From a virus, in the IMG/VR virus record IMGVR_UViG_3300036832_000864, positions 1 to 24,497 of that record: a stretch of DNA of 24,497 nt; one strand, written 5' to 3'. Of this stretch, positions 14,884 to 22,583 are shown piece after piece. The notes under the pieces were generated by a model. The model worked only from the letters and a program-made list of their open reading frames with translations, made no database searches and was not told where the DNA came from. Each line of letters starts with the position of its first letter. The stretch's first letter is position 1. The position numbers were made by a program, and so were the translations under genes.

Positions 14884-17800
14884 ATGGCGACCATCGATCT
14901 CGTCGTGGTCGGCGCGGGCGGCGGCGGCGCGGCCCCAAACGGCGGCGGCGGCGGCGGCGGCAAGGTCGCGCAAAGCTCCGGCGTCTCGGTCACGCTCCCA
15001 GCCACGCTGACGATTACGGTCGGCCAAGGCCACGCGGGCGCGGATGGTGATGCGTCCACCGCGTTCGGCGTCACCGCGCCCGGCGGCAAGACGGGCATCG
15101 GCACCGTCACCCAACCGACCAGCGCCCCCGTCGATTTCCTGGTCGTCGCGGGCGGCGGCGGTGGTGGCGGCGGCACCGGTTACGGCGCGTTCGGCGGCGG
15201 CGGCGGCGGCGGCGGCGTGGTGCAGGGCACGTACCAGACGGGCGCGGGCTCGTACGCGATCACCGTCGGGGCGGGCGGTCCGGGCGCGCATGGCACGAAC
15301 ACGCGGGCGGCCAACGGTGGCGATAGCGCGTTCGGCGGCTACGTCGCGAAGGGCGGCGGCGGCGGCGGCAACTCGTCGGCCAATCCGCCAGACAAGCTCG
15401 GGAGTGCCGGTGGCAGCGGCGGCGGCAGTGCGAGCAGTGATGCGAATAACAACCCCGGTGGCGCGGCCTCGCAAGGGTTCCCCGGCGGACGGGGCGACAA
15501 CACCGGCCTCTCGGCGTCGGGCGGCGGCGGTGGACAAGGTCAAGCGGGCGGCGTGGGCAACGGCCATTTCGGCGGCGCGGGCGGCAACGGGTTCACCGCG
15601 TTCGATGGTTCACAGGTCGGCGGCGGCGGCGGCGGCAACGGCCAACAAGGGCGCGGCCTTGGTGGTGTGGGCGGCGGCGGCAACGGCGGCGCGGGCGGCG
15701 TGCCCGACACACCCGGCGTTCCGAACACGGGCGGCGGCGGCGGCGGCGGCACGGGCCAAGACGGCGGCTCCGGTAAGGTCGTACTGCGCTACCCGACTGG
15801 CGCCCTGATCGCGACCGGCGGCAACATCAGCACCTCGGGCGGCTACACCTACCACACGTTCCCGAACGTCGGCACCGTGTACTTCACGGTCACCGACCCA
15901 TTCGCCGCGGGCTCCAACAAGGGCGGCGCCGCGGGCAATGGCAACGCGGGCGGCGCGGGCGCGCTGGGCACCGCGGGCGGCGGCGGCGGCGGCGATGCGG
16001 CGGCGGGCGGCGCGGCGTCTGCGAACGTGGGCGGCGCAGGCGGCACCGGCACCACGGTCGCGTGGTATCCCGGGGCCACGTTCGGCGCGGGCGCGGGCGG
16101 CGGCGGCGCGACCCCGGGCGCCCCAGCGAGCACGCAACCGAACAGCGGCGGCGGCGGCGCGGGCGGCGCGTCGGTCACCGCCGGGCAAGATGGCACCGTC
16201 ATCGTGCGCGCGCCGAACGGCACGATTGGATTTTCCGGCGCGGACGCCATCTCGGTCGGCACCACCACGACGATCTGGGTCTGGTCCAAGAGCGCGACGA
16301 TCACCGCCTACGTGCCCGCCACGCCGACGTTCGCGGTCGAAGCGGAGATCGACGTCGGCACCGACACCACGTTTCTCGCGGGCGGGCCGTTCAAAGCGTA
16401 TCTGTGGGCGCGCAGTAAGGTCGCGCGCTCGCACACCACGCGATCCGGCTACATCGCGCCAGCGGTCACCGTGCTGCTCACCACCTACGACGCCAATGGC
16501 AATTCCACCGGCACGCAAGATTTGTCGCACGTCATCCAGCGCGGCACGCTGCACATCAGTCAACAACTGAACCAACCGGATCGCTGCACGTTCACGCTGA
16601 TTCCGCAAACGCCGTTCGTGCCGCATATCGGTGACCGGCTGATGATCGGCCTTGCGGCGGTCGGCGGCGGCACCACGGGCGCGGCCAAGCAGGTCGCGCG
16701 CGCGGAGTTCGGCGGCGGCGTCGTCAGCACCACCAACACGCGGCGCAACGGCAATCTGCCGCCATGGATCTCGGTCACCTGTCAGGCGTGGGACTGGTGG
16801 TTTGACTCGCGCCTCGTGACGTGGGCGTGGCCCAGCCAATCGGCGAATCTCACCATTGCTGATCTGGTGAATCGGTTCGTGAACAACGGCGACCGACCGA
16901 GCACGAGCCCCGTCTTTTCCGTCGCGGACGTGCAGTCAGGACTGGCCACGCTCGACGCGTTCGAAGTGAGCAACGCGCGGCCGACCGATGTGCTGCGCCA
17001 GATCACCGGCTTGCTCGGCGGCGGGTTTTACGTAGACCCCCATTTGATTCTGCACGCGTGGGGCGGCGGCGCGGAACAACTGCAGACCGATCCGGTGATG
17101 CTGACGAACGACCTCCAATCGTTGAAAAGTTTTCAGCACACCTACGACGGCACGCAACTGCGCAGCCGCGTGATCGTGGAAGGCAGTACGGCCTCGGTGC
17201 AGATTGACATTCCGCAAGGTGCGACGACCAATTCGCTACCGCTCGACGACGAAACCCTGCTCAGAGGTGACGACCCGACCGTCATCCGATGGACGCGATT
17301 TGGATCGCAATGGGGCCTGCAACGCGTCTATCACGGCGCGTTCCCGGTCGGTAATCCGCCGCAGACCACCGCGATTGCGCGCGCGGTCCCGAATGGCACC
17401 GCGCAGGTCAATTTGGACTTCGCGAGTCGCGCCGTCGCGCCACCCTCCAATTTCGAATACGGGTTTTGGCTCAAGGTCGGTGACACGTTTCTGTTTTGCC
17501 TCGGCCTGACGGATCTCGGCAGCGGCAACTGGCGCACGGCGCTCAACACGCAGATCACGGCCGCAGCGCCTTACGGCTCGCTGGCCTCCGCGATTGAAGT
17601 CGGCGCGCAGATCACCGGCGTCGATTACGCGTTCTGGGGTCCAGTGGCCTACATCCGCGGCCTCGCCGCTAACTCCACCGCTGGCACGATTCGGCATCAC
17701 CCGGTCGATTCGCCATTTATGGTGTTGACGAATTCGGAGGACACGCGCACGAACGCGTATCCCTACATCGAATCGCTTGTGCAGGACGGGCGCTACTCCT

Positions 17801-18072
17801 ACGCAGGCGCGCAAGCCCGCGGCGACAGCGACCTGACGGCGTTCCAAAATCCGCTCTTGCAAGCGCTCTGGGAAACGGACGATTTCAACGCGCGCCCTGG
17901 GCGCCTGCAACGCATCCACCTGACCGATGTCGATCCGCTCGATGCGAGCCTGACGATTCTGAGCGCCGAAGTCACCGTCGATTTACTAATCCATGCGCCG
18001 CGCCGGGTCTGCACCGCGGGCGCGGTCAAACCGAGCACGCTGCTCGATGTGCTGCTGACGAATCCGACATAG
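14884..18072 (+). CDS. Large polyglycine-domain protein fused to a tail-hub-like domain
   Basis: A 1062-aa protein. Residues 1 to about 470 are glycine-rich, with runs of seven or eight Gly and short strand breaks (IDLVVVGAGGGG, VDFLVVAGGGGG, SYAITVGAGG) as in the Gly-rich domains of phage fibres and adhesins; polyglycine type II helices are known in the S16 gp38 adhesin. From about residue 540 the sequence changes to an ordinary composition resembling gp27/Tal-like tail hub proteins: DLSHVIQRGTLHISQQL, PHIGDRLMIGL, TCQAWDWWFDSR, and a domain around DVLRQITGLLGGGFYVDPHL. The C-terminal part (about 770-1060) is beta-rich. It probably forms the tail tip and contacts the host surface. Fusion of both parts in one protein is unusual. 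Confidence 0.75.
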   Translation: MATIDLVVVGAGGGGAAPNGGGGGGGKVAQSSGVSVTLPATLTITVGQGHAGADGDASTAFGVTAPGGKTGIGTVTQPTSAPVDFLVVAGGGGGGGGTGYGAFGGGGGGGGVVQGTYQTGAGSYAITVGAGGPGAHGTNTRAANGGDSAFGGYVAKGGGGGGNSSANPPDKLGSAGGSGGGSASSDANNNPGGAASQGFPGGRGDNTGLSASGGGGGQGQAGGVGNGHFGGAGGNGFTAFDGSQVGGGGGGNGQQGRGLGGVGGGGNGGAGGVPDTPGVPNTGGGGGGGTGQDGGSGKVVLRYPTGALIATGGNISTSGGYTYHTFPNVGTVYFTVTDPFAAGSNKGGAAGNGNAGGAGALGTAGGGGGGDAAAGGAASANVGGAGGTGTTVAWYPGATFGAGAGGGGATPGAPASTQPNSGGGGAGGASVTAGQDGTVIVRAPNGTIGFSGADAISVGTTTTIWVWSKSATITAYVPATPTFAVEAEIDVGTDTTFLAGGPFKAYLWARSKVARSHTTRSGYIAPAVTVLLTTYDANGNSTGTQDLSHVIQRGTLHISQQLNQPDRCTFTLIPQTPFVPHIGDRLMIGLAAVGGGTTGAAKQVARAEFGGGVVSTTNTRRNGNLPPWISVTCQAWDWWFDSRLVTWAWPSQSANLTIADLVNRFVNNGDRPSTSPVFSVADVQSGLATLDAFEVSNARPTDVLRQITGLLGGGFYVDPHLILHAWGGGAEQLQTDPVMLTNDLQSLKSFQHTYDGTQLRSRVIVEGSTASVQIDIPQGATTNSLPLDDETLLRGDDPTVIRWTRFGSQWGLQRVYHGAFPVGNPPQTTAIARAVPNGTAQVNLDFASRAVAPPSNFEYGFWLKVGDTFLFCLGLTDLGSGNWRTALNTQITAAAPYGSLASAIEVGAQITGVDYAFWGPVAYIRGLAANSTAGTIRHHPVDSPFMVLTNSEDTRTNAYPYIESLVQDGRYSYAGAQARGDSDLTAFQNPLLQALWETDDFNARPGRLQRIHLTDVDPLDASLTILSAEVTVDLLIHAPRRVCTAGAVKPSTLLDVLLTNPT
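14914..16190 (+). repeat. GGC-rich simple-sequence tracts encoding polyglycine
   Basis: Many GGC runs encode Gly stretches, for example near 14937-14962, 15151-15216, 15350-15370, 15618-15640 and 15729-15750. The three-base period means slippage would change Gly number without breaking frame. The same skew creates long false frames on the minus strand here. Confidence 0.75.
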
Positions 18073-18082
18073 AGGAACACCG

Positions 18083-18643
18083 ATGCCTATTACACGCACC
18101 GCGATGATCGATGACGACGGGTCGGGACTGACCGGCACCATCATTGACAACCCGTGGAAAACCGAACTGTATAACCAGATCGACGCGGCCGACGTCGCCG
18201 CGAATAGCACGCAACTCCTCCACGCCGCGGCCGGTAATACGACGCTGACGGGCGGCCAGAACCTAGACCTAGTATCGATCAGCGGATTAACCGCCCTCGA
18301 TTGGCTCGAAGTGTTTTGGCACCTCCAAAATGGCAGTGTGGCGAACGCCAATCCGGTCAAGTTCGCGACCACCAACGAGTACATCGGGCAACTCGTCCCC
18401 TCTATCGCGGCGGGCACCGTCGCGCAGGGACACTCCATCATTCGTCAAGGGGTGAGCCAGCCGCTCGCCTGCGGCTGTCTGTCCGAAGGCATGATGGCCG
18501 CCGCGCGCGTGGATAGTTTTCAGTACGCTGCCATCACGGTCGCGTGGACGGCCACTTGGACGCTAGCGCTGCAAGCCCTCGGGTTGCCCGCTGGGGGTTC
18601 CTTGAACTGGGCGTGGAACGTCTATCGCCGCAAAGGGCAATAG
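18083..18643 (+). CDS. Tail appendage/fibre protein
   Basis: A 186-aa protein with AGAGGAA at 18071-18077 before ATG 18083. The start MPITRTAMIDDDGSGLTGTI followed by NPWKTELYNQID is, from memory, common at the N-terminus of phage tail fibre and appendage proteins. The rest is strand-rich (LDLVSISGLTALDWLEVFWH and FQYAAITVAWTATWTLALQA) and could form a receptor-binding or trimer domain. Position after the hub protein fits a distal tail component. No enzyme motif was seen. Confidence 0.65.
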   Translation: MPITRTAMIDDDGSGLTGTIIDNPWKTELYNQIDAADVAANSTQLLHAAAGNTTLTGGQNLDLVSISGLTALDWLEVFWHLQNGSVANANPVKFATTNEYIGQLVPSIAAGTVAQGHSIIRQGVSQPLACGCLSEGMMAAARVDSFQYAAITVAWTATWTLALQALGLPAGGSLNWAWNVYRRKGQ

Positions 18644-18651
18644 GAGGGCAC

Positions 18652-18810
18652 ATGGACCCGTTGTTAGTCGTGATCGTCGTGCTGTTGGTTCTCTGGATTG
18701 CAGGCGTCGGGCTCGGTGGCGTCTATCTCGGCGGCGGTTTGATCCACATTCTGATCGTGCTGGTGATCGTGCTGGTGTTGGTGCGCCTGCTGACAGGCCG
18801 CCATCTGTGA
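18652..18810 (+). CDS. Small two-helix membrane protein, DUF5670/Lmo0937-like
   Basis: A 52-aa protein with one of the best ribosome sites in the window (TAGGAGGG, 18641-18648), three bases before ATG 18652. The sequence is two hydrophobic helices (LLVVIVVLLVLWIAGV and LIHILIVLVIVLVLVRLL) joined by a glycine-rich loop. The GGLIHxLLVxxxxxLxxRLL ending resembles the Lmo0937/DUF5670 family of small bacterial membrane proteins of unknown function. In a phage late operon next to a possible hydrolase, a holin role is also possible. The stop overlaps the next start as GTGA. Confidence 0.75.
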   Translation: MDPLLVVIVVLLVLWIAGVGLGGVYLGGGLIHILIVLVIVLVLVRLLTGRHL

Positions 18811-19145
18811 ACAAACGGACATATAGAAAAGAACGCACCATGAAGGAAAAGGGACACCCGAAGGCCAGTCACAACGAAAAGGTCACCGTGCTGCGGGTTG
18901 ATGACGGCGAACCGTTCATCGAGTCGGCGCAACTGATCACCAACGGCGACGGCTCGGTGAGTTTCCTGCTCGACAGCGGCGAGTATGCAGGCCAAGACCC
19001 CGAGCACTACGGCGAGCGCGTCGATGGTGAGAACAAGCAATATCAACGCGCGACCGTCAGCGGCAACACGGTGACGTTCCTGCCGCATCCGGACTACCCG
19101 GCCTACGTGTATCTCTTCGGCGCCGGCAAGGTGTACCCAGTATGA
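18807..19145 (+). CDS. Hypothetical beta-rich protein
   Basis: GTG 18807 overlaps the previous stop (GTGA) and gives 112 aa; ATG 18840 in the same frame (101 aa) is an alternative, and neither has a strong ribosome site. The N-terminus is basic (RTYRKERTMKEKGHPK). From about residue 27 the sequence suggests a small beta domain: KVTVLRVDDGEPFIES, GSVSFLLDSGEYAG, QYQRATVSGNTVTFLP and YVYLFGAGKVYPV. I do not recognise the family. It sits between a membrane protein and a hydrolase-like protein and is coupled to both, so a shared function is possible. Confidence 0.65.
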   Translation: MNKRTYRKERTMKEKGHPKASHNEKVTVLRVDDGEPFIESAQLITNGDGSVSFLLDSGEYAGQDPEHYGERVDGENKQYQRATVSGNTVTFLPHPDYPAYVYLFGAGKVYPV

Positions 19146-20206
19146 GCGCCGCGGCCATCGCCGCTTGCATGGGCCGCGCGACCACACCCGCGCCGCCGAT
19201 CATCGTGCGCGCCCCGCTGCCGCTGCCACTGCCGCGCGCAGATCGCGACGGCGTGCCCTGGGCGACCACGCTGCCGTGGGAGGGCGGCGTGGCGCCCATC
19301 GACCGCGACTACTGCCGCGGCGATGCGTGGGGCGTCGAAATGCCGGGCGCGCCGATGGTGCCCGGCGTCAGCGGGCGCTATCCCGAGCGCATCCTCTCGT
19401 GGTTTCTGGATCGCTATCCCGACAAATTCCAGCACGAGTACCTGACCAAGTACGCGGGCTTCGGCTACACCCACTTCTATTTGTCGCCGCCCGATTCCAT
19501 TCAAGGCTTCGGGCGCACGCTGGCGCAGTTCAAAGACACCTGCAAGCTGGTGAAACAGTACGTGCCGTATGTCGGCCTGAACCTCGCGTCGAAGCTCTAT
19601 CAGCCGCGCGACATGACCGCCGACGCGTTTCAGGCGTATGTTGATCCGCTGCTCGATGCGCTGCTCGATGTCGGTGACGAATTCGTGCCCGCGTGGGAAT
19701 ACGATCTGTGGAACATCCCCGGCCCGAATGCGGTCACGATTCACAAACACGTCGGCGACCGCGCGCACGCCGCGGGCAAAACGTGCTGGCAGCACTACTC
19801 CGCGCACGTGACGTCATGGTTTGCCGATGGCGATTCGCGCGGGCGCTTCGGCTGGTATGACGACCTGGGCCACTCCACCAACGGGATCAACTATCAAGGC
19901 GATCCCAACTGGACGACGCAAGACGCGTGCGACCGCGCGGTCGATACGTTATGGCAGTTCGCGCAGCAAGGTTACGGTCACAAGTTCCGGTACTGGGAAG
20001 ACCTCGCCACGCTGATGTTCGATGGCAACCCGCAGTCGGATTTCATCAACGGCGTGTGGGTGCCGCGCGGTCCGGCGATGACACCCGAGGATGCGAACTG
20101 CCGCGGCTGGTATCTCGCGTGCACGTTCGACAACGTGAAAGGGACCGACGGCAAAGTATGGGGCTTCGGCAACGGCGGCCGACACCCGGACGGGTCACGG
20201 ATCTGA
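19142..20206 (+). CDS. Glycoside-hydrolase-like protein (possible TIM barrel)
   Basis: A 354-aa protein starting in an ATGA overlap. After a Pro-rich N-terminus of about 35 residues, the sequence has alternating strands and helices as in a TIM barrel: YTHFYLSPPDS, YVPYVGLNLAS, EFVPAWEYDLWN, KTCWQHYSAHVT, GWYDDLGHSTNGINYQG and HKFRYWEDLATLMFD. Glu186 (AWEYD) and Glu286 (YWEDL), each near the end of a predicted strand and 100 residues apart, would suit an acid/base and nucleophile pair as in clan GH-A. I do not recognise a named family, so enzyme activity is inference. It could be a lysin, depolymerase or receptor-binding protein. Confidence 0.6.
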   Translation: MSAAAIAACMGRATTPAPPIIVRAPLPLPLPRADRDGVPWATTLPWEGGVAPIDRDYCRGDAWGVEMPGAPMVPGVSGRYPERILSWFLDRYPDKFQHEYLTKYAGFGYTHFYLSPPDSIQGFGRTLAQFKDTCKLVKQYVPYVGLNLASKLYQPRDMTADAFQAYVDPLLDALLDVGDEFVPAWEYDLWNIPGPNAVTIHKHVGDRAHAAGKTCWQHYSAHVTSWFADGDSRGRFGWYDDLGHSTNGINYQGDPNWTTQDACDRAVDTLWQFAQQGYGHKFRYWEDLATLMFDGNPQSDFINGVWVPRGPAMTPEDANCRGWYLACTFDNVKGTDGKVWGFGNGGRHPDGSRI

Positions 20207-20400
20207 TCGCGGGTCTATTGCTGGCGATGCTGGCGAGCGGCTGCGGGCTGGAAAGCGATCTGAAACATCGCCTCCACCTGCGGTCGCTGGTCTGCGCCGA
20301 TGGCTGGCCGGTGAAACTGTTACAGGACTCGCGCTGCCCGGACGGGATCTGCGGCTACACCTGCGCACCAGGACGATGGGCCGATGTCGTCACACCTTGA
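20158..20400 (+). CDS. Small cysteine-rich lipoprotein
   Basis: ATG 20158 gives 80 aa; the frame continues left but only this start yields a proper signal: basic residues (MGLRQRRPTPGR), a hydrophobic core (LIAGLLLAMLA), then ASGC with Cys29 as the lipidation site. The residue at -3 is Ala, less usual than Leu. The mature part is about 52 residues with Cys46, 60, 65 and 69, and ends GRWADVVTP. The start lies 49 bases inside the preceding gene in another frame. It could be an outer-membrane spanin-like protein or a surface-exclusion lipoprotein. The stop overlaps the convergent methyltransferase gene by 11 bases. Confidence 0.6.
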   Translation: MGLRQRRPTPGRVTDLIAGLLLAMLASGCGLESDLKHRLHLRSLVCADGWPVKLLQDSRCPDGICGYTCAPGRWADVVTP

Positions 20401-20890
20401 ATCCGACGTAGAACAAATCGCCGCGCGCCGTGGTCGCCAGATGTGTCCCGCATAATCCGGCAGCCGCGGCCCACGTCGCCACCTCCGCGCCAGAACAATT
20501 CCGGTAAAACTCACCCGGCCGCAACGGGCCACCATCGCGCGCCGAATGCGGTGCCCTGCCCGTGGTGGCACAAGTCACGATCACGATCCCATCGGTCGCG
20601 ATCATCTGCCCGATTTGCGCAAAGATCGCCGCGGCCTCTGCGGTGTGCTCCAAGACTTCGCAACAGACCACCGTGTGAACTTTGACCGCGGGCACGAATG
20701 CCGCGGCATCGGCGACGACATCGACGCCGGGCCCCGCGATCAGATCGACTCCGATATACGGCGGCGCGCAGGCGGCGAACAAGCCGCGGACGCTGCCGTT
20801 GATGTCGCGCGATCCGAGTTCGATCACCGGGCCGTGTGGCTGATAGCAAGCCACCGCCCATTGGACAAACGCAAAGGCTTCCGCGTGCAT
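20390..20890 (-). CDS. Class I SAM-dependent methyltransferase
   Basis: A 166-aa protein with the fold pattern of Methyltransf_11-type enzymes. Motif I is VIELGSRDINGSVR (residues about 22-35), Asp49 in IGVDL would bind the ribose, DAAAF follows near 61-65, and VVCCEVLEHTAEAAAIF is the typical motif IV with the EHT/EH element. Substrate is unknown; there is no DPPY/NPPY or PC motif, so a DNA base methylase is not supported. The start ATG overlaps the large terminase stop by one base (TGATG). The C-terminal end runs 11 bases into the convergent lipoprotein gene. Confidence 0.8.
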   Translation of the reverse strand: MHAEAFAFVQWAVACYQPHGPVIELGSRDINGSVRGLFAACAPPYIGVDLIAGPGVDVVADAAAFVPAVKVHTVVCCEVLEHTAEAAAIFAQIGQMIATDGIVIVTCATTGRAPHSARDGGPLRPGEFYRNCSGAEVATWAAAAGLCGTHLATTARGDLFYVGFKV

Positions 20891-22566
20891 CAGGCCACCA
20901 CCATGTCAGGATCTTCCGCCGCTTCGGGCGCGGTCGTGCGGATGGCGAGGTTCCACGCAATCGCCAGCCCCACAATCGGATCGATGCGCCCGCGGCTGCG
21001 CTTTTTGACCGGATAGATATTGTCTTTCCCGTCGCGCTGCACCACCACGTTGCCCGCGCACCAGAGCATCAACGGATCGCGCTCCGCATCGACTTCGCCC
21101 GCGAGCACGGCCGCTTCGAGGGCCAGACAGCCGCTCGACATCCCCGGATACGATTGCGGCACTTCGAGAATTTGATCGACGTCGAAGCCATCATCGCGCG
21201 TCAGTTGCGTGATCAACTGGTCGGCGTGCCACGGGTCGAAGCCCACGCGCACAATCGTCGCGTCCTGGCGCAGCTCCCTGAGCGCCGCGCGGATGACTTG
21301 GTGATCCACACGCGTGCCCGGCACCGGCAACAGGTAGTGCGCCGCGGCCCATTCTTCGTAGGGCGCCCGGTCGCGCCGCGCCCGCTCTTTCATCGTCTCG
21401 GCAGGCGTCCACACCCAACGCCGCACACACCAGCGCGCCCGCGTCGGCGTGGGCGGAAACAACGCGATCATCGCCGTCAGGTCCAACTTGGCCGCGAGGT
21501 CGATGCCAACAAAGCACGGATCACCCGGCAGTAAATCGAGCGCATCGGTTTGCCCTTTGCGCCAGCCATCGAGCGACAGCCACGGCTGTAACGTGTTCAC
21601 CCAGAGATTCAAATGCTTCTGTTGATAGGCGGCGGCGGCGCCCGTGATGCCGAGCGCTTTGATCACTTTCGTGCGCAGGTCTTCAGGGTTCACCGAGATC
21701 CCGTAATTCGGATTCGCTTTGCGCGCCGTGGTGTCGAGCGTCCAATCATCCTCGGGGTCGGCGTGCGCGATGAACGCGAAATAGGTTTCATCGACCAACG
21801 CGCGCTCGAGAATTTGACAGGCGTAATTGTGTTCGTGGCCGCACGGCGAGTTCGGGTCATCGCCCGCGGTCGTGATTTTGAAGATCACCGGCTGGCGGCG
21901 CGCGCCCGTCGCGGTTTCGAGCACATCGATCATCCCGCGCGTTTTGTATTTGTGAATCTCGTCCAAGCTGATGAAATGCGGGTTGAGCCCGTCCATCGAA
22001 TCTTCGTCGGCGCCCAGCGGTTCGAGTTTCGAACTGGTGACCTCCCGAAAGAGGTTCGATTTCAGCACCGCGATCCGCGTGCGCAGGCCGCTCGATACCA
22101 CCAGTTGTTTCGCGTCCCCGAACACGATCCGCGCCTGATCTTTTTTGGTCGCGGCGCAGTAGCCCTCGGCCCCGGGCTCGCCATCGAAAAACGTGACATA
22201 CACCGCGACGACGGCATCTTCGAGGGACTTCCCTTGCTTGCGCGGTAGTTCGTTATACGAATGCCGGAAGCGCCGATAGCCCGTTTCGCAGTGGACCCAG
22301 CCGAACAGCGAGCCGAGCCGGAACACCTGATGCGGTTGCCAGCGAATGTACTGGCCCGCCCACTCGCCTTTGTAGTGTTTCAGTTGTTCGCCGAAGCGGA
22401 GAAACCGATTGACCAGATCGAGGTCGAGGCGAAACGGAAACGCGCGCGTGGCTTCGCGACTGCGATCAAACTCGTGACGGGCGCACGCAAGGCGATGGAA
22501 TTTGCCCGCGGGCACGTGCCCACGTAACACCGTTCGAGCGTACCCATCCATCTCATGTCGCGCCAC
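20890..22566 (-). CDS. terL: Terminase large subunit
   Basis: A 558-aa ATPase-nuclease that drives DNA into the prohead and cuts it. GTG at 22564-22566 is chosen because AGGAAAGG (plus-strand 22573-22580) lies six bases upstream; an ATG five codons later is the alternative. Around residues 105-114 is a Walker A-like LPRKQGKS (the lysine-containing deviant P-loop of this family), around 198-203 Walker B FISLDE, and the nuclease half has GIDLAAKLDLTA near 354, FDPWHADQ near 444 and RIDPIVGLAIAW near 528, each with an acidic metal ligand. The pattern matches the HK97 gp2-type (Terminase_1) family. It is read opposite to the portal, which is unusual. Confidence 0.95.
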   Translation of the reverse strand: MARHEMDGYARTVLRGHVPAGKFHRLACARHEFDRSREATRAFPFRLDLDLVNRFLRFGEQLKHYKGEWAGQYIRWQPHQVFRLGSLFGWVHCETGYRRFRHSYNELPRKQGKSLEDAVVAVYVTFFDGEPGAEGYCAATKKDQARIVFGDAKQLVVSSGLRTRIAVLKSNLFREVTSSKLEPLGADEDSMDGLNPHFISLDEIHKYKTRGMIDVLETATGARRQPVIFKITTAGDDPNSPCGHEHNYACQILERALVDETYFAFIAHADPEDDWTLDTTARKANPNYGISVNPEDLRTKVIKALGITGAAAAYQQKHLNLWVNTLQPWLSLDGWRKGQTDALDLLPGDPCFVGIDLAAKLDLTAMIALFPPTPTRARWCVRRWVWTPAETMKERARRDRAPYEEWAAAHYLLPVPGTRVDHQVIRAALRELRQDATIVRVGFDPWHADQLITQLTRDDGFDVDQILEVPQSYPGMSSGCLALEAAVLAGEVDAERDPLMLWCAGNVVVQRDGKDNIYPVKKRSRGRIDPIVGLAIAWNLAIRTTAPEAAEDPDMVVA

Positions 22567-22583
22567 GCGGCGCCTTTCCTGGG

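Noticed and set aside
15044-15808. 254-aa plus-strand Ala/Arg frame in the Gly-rich region
   Set aside because: Out-of-frame reading of GGC repeats (GCG/CGG codons); inside the better supported 1062-aa gene.
15610-16839. Long minus-strand Ala/Arg frame (and 14263-15567) over the Gly-rich gene
   Set aside because: GGC repeats read as GCC on the other strand give stop-free Ala-rich frames. No ribosome site and no coherent domain.
22261-22527. Plus-strand frames opposite terL, such as 20836-21534, 21613-22248 and 22261-22527
   Set aside because: The large terminase on the minus strand accounts for this DNA with clear motifs.
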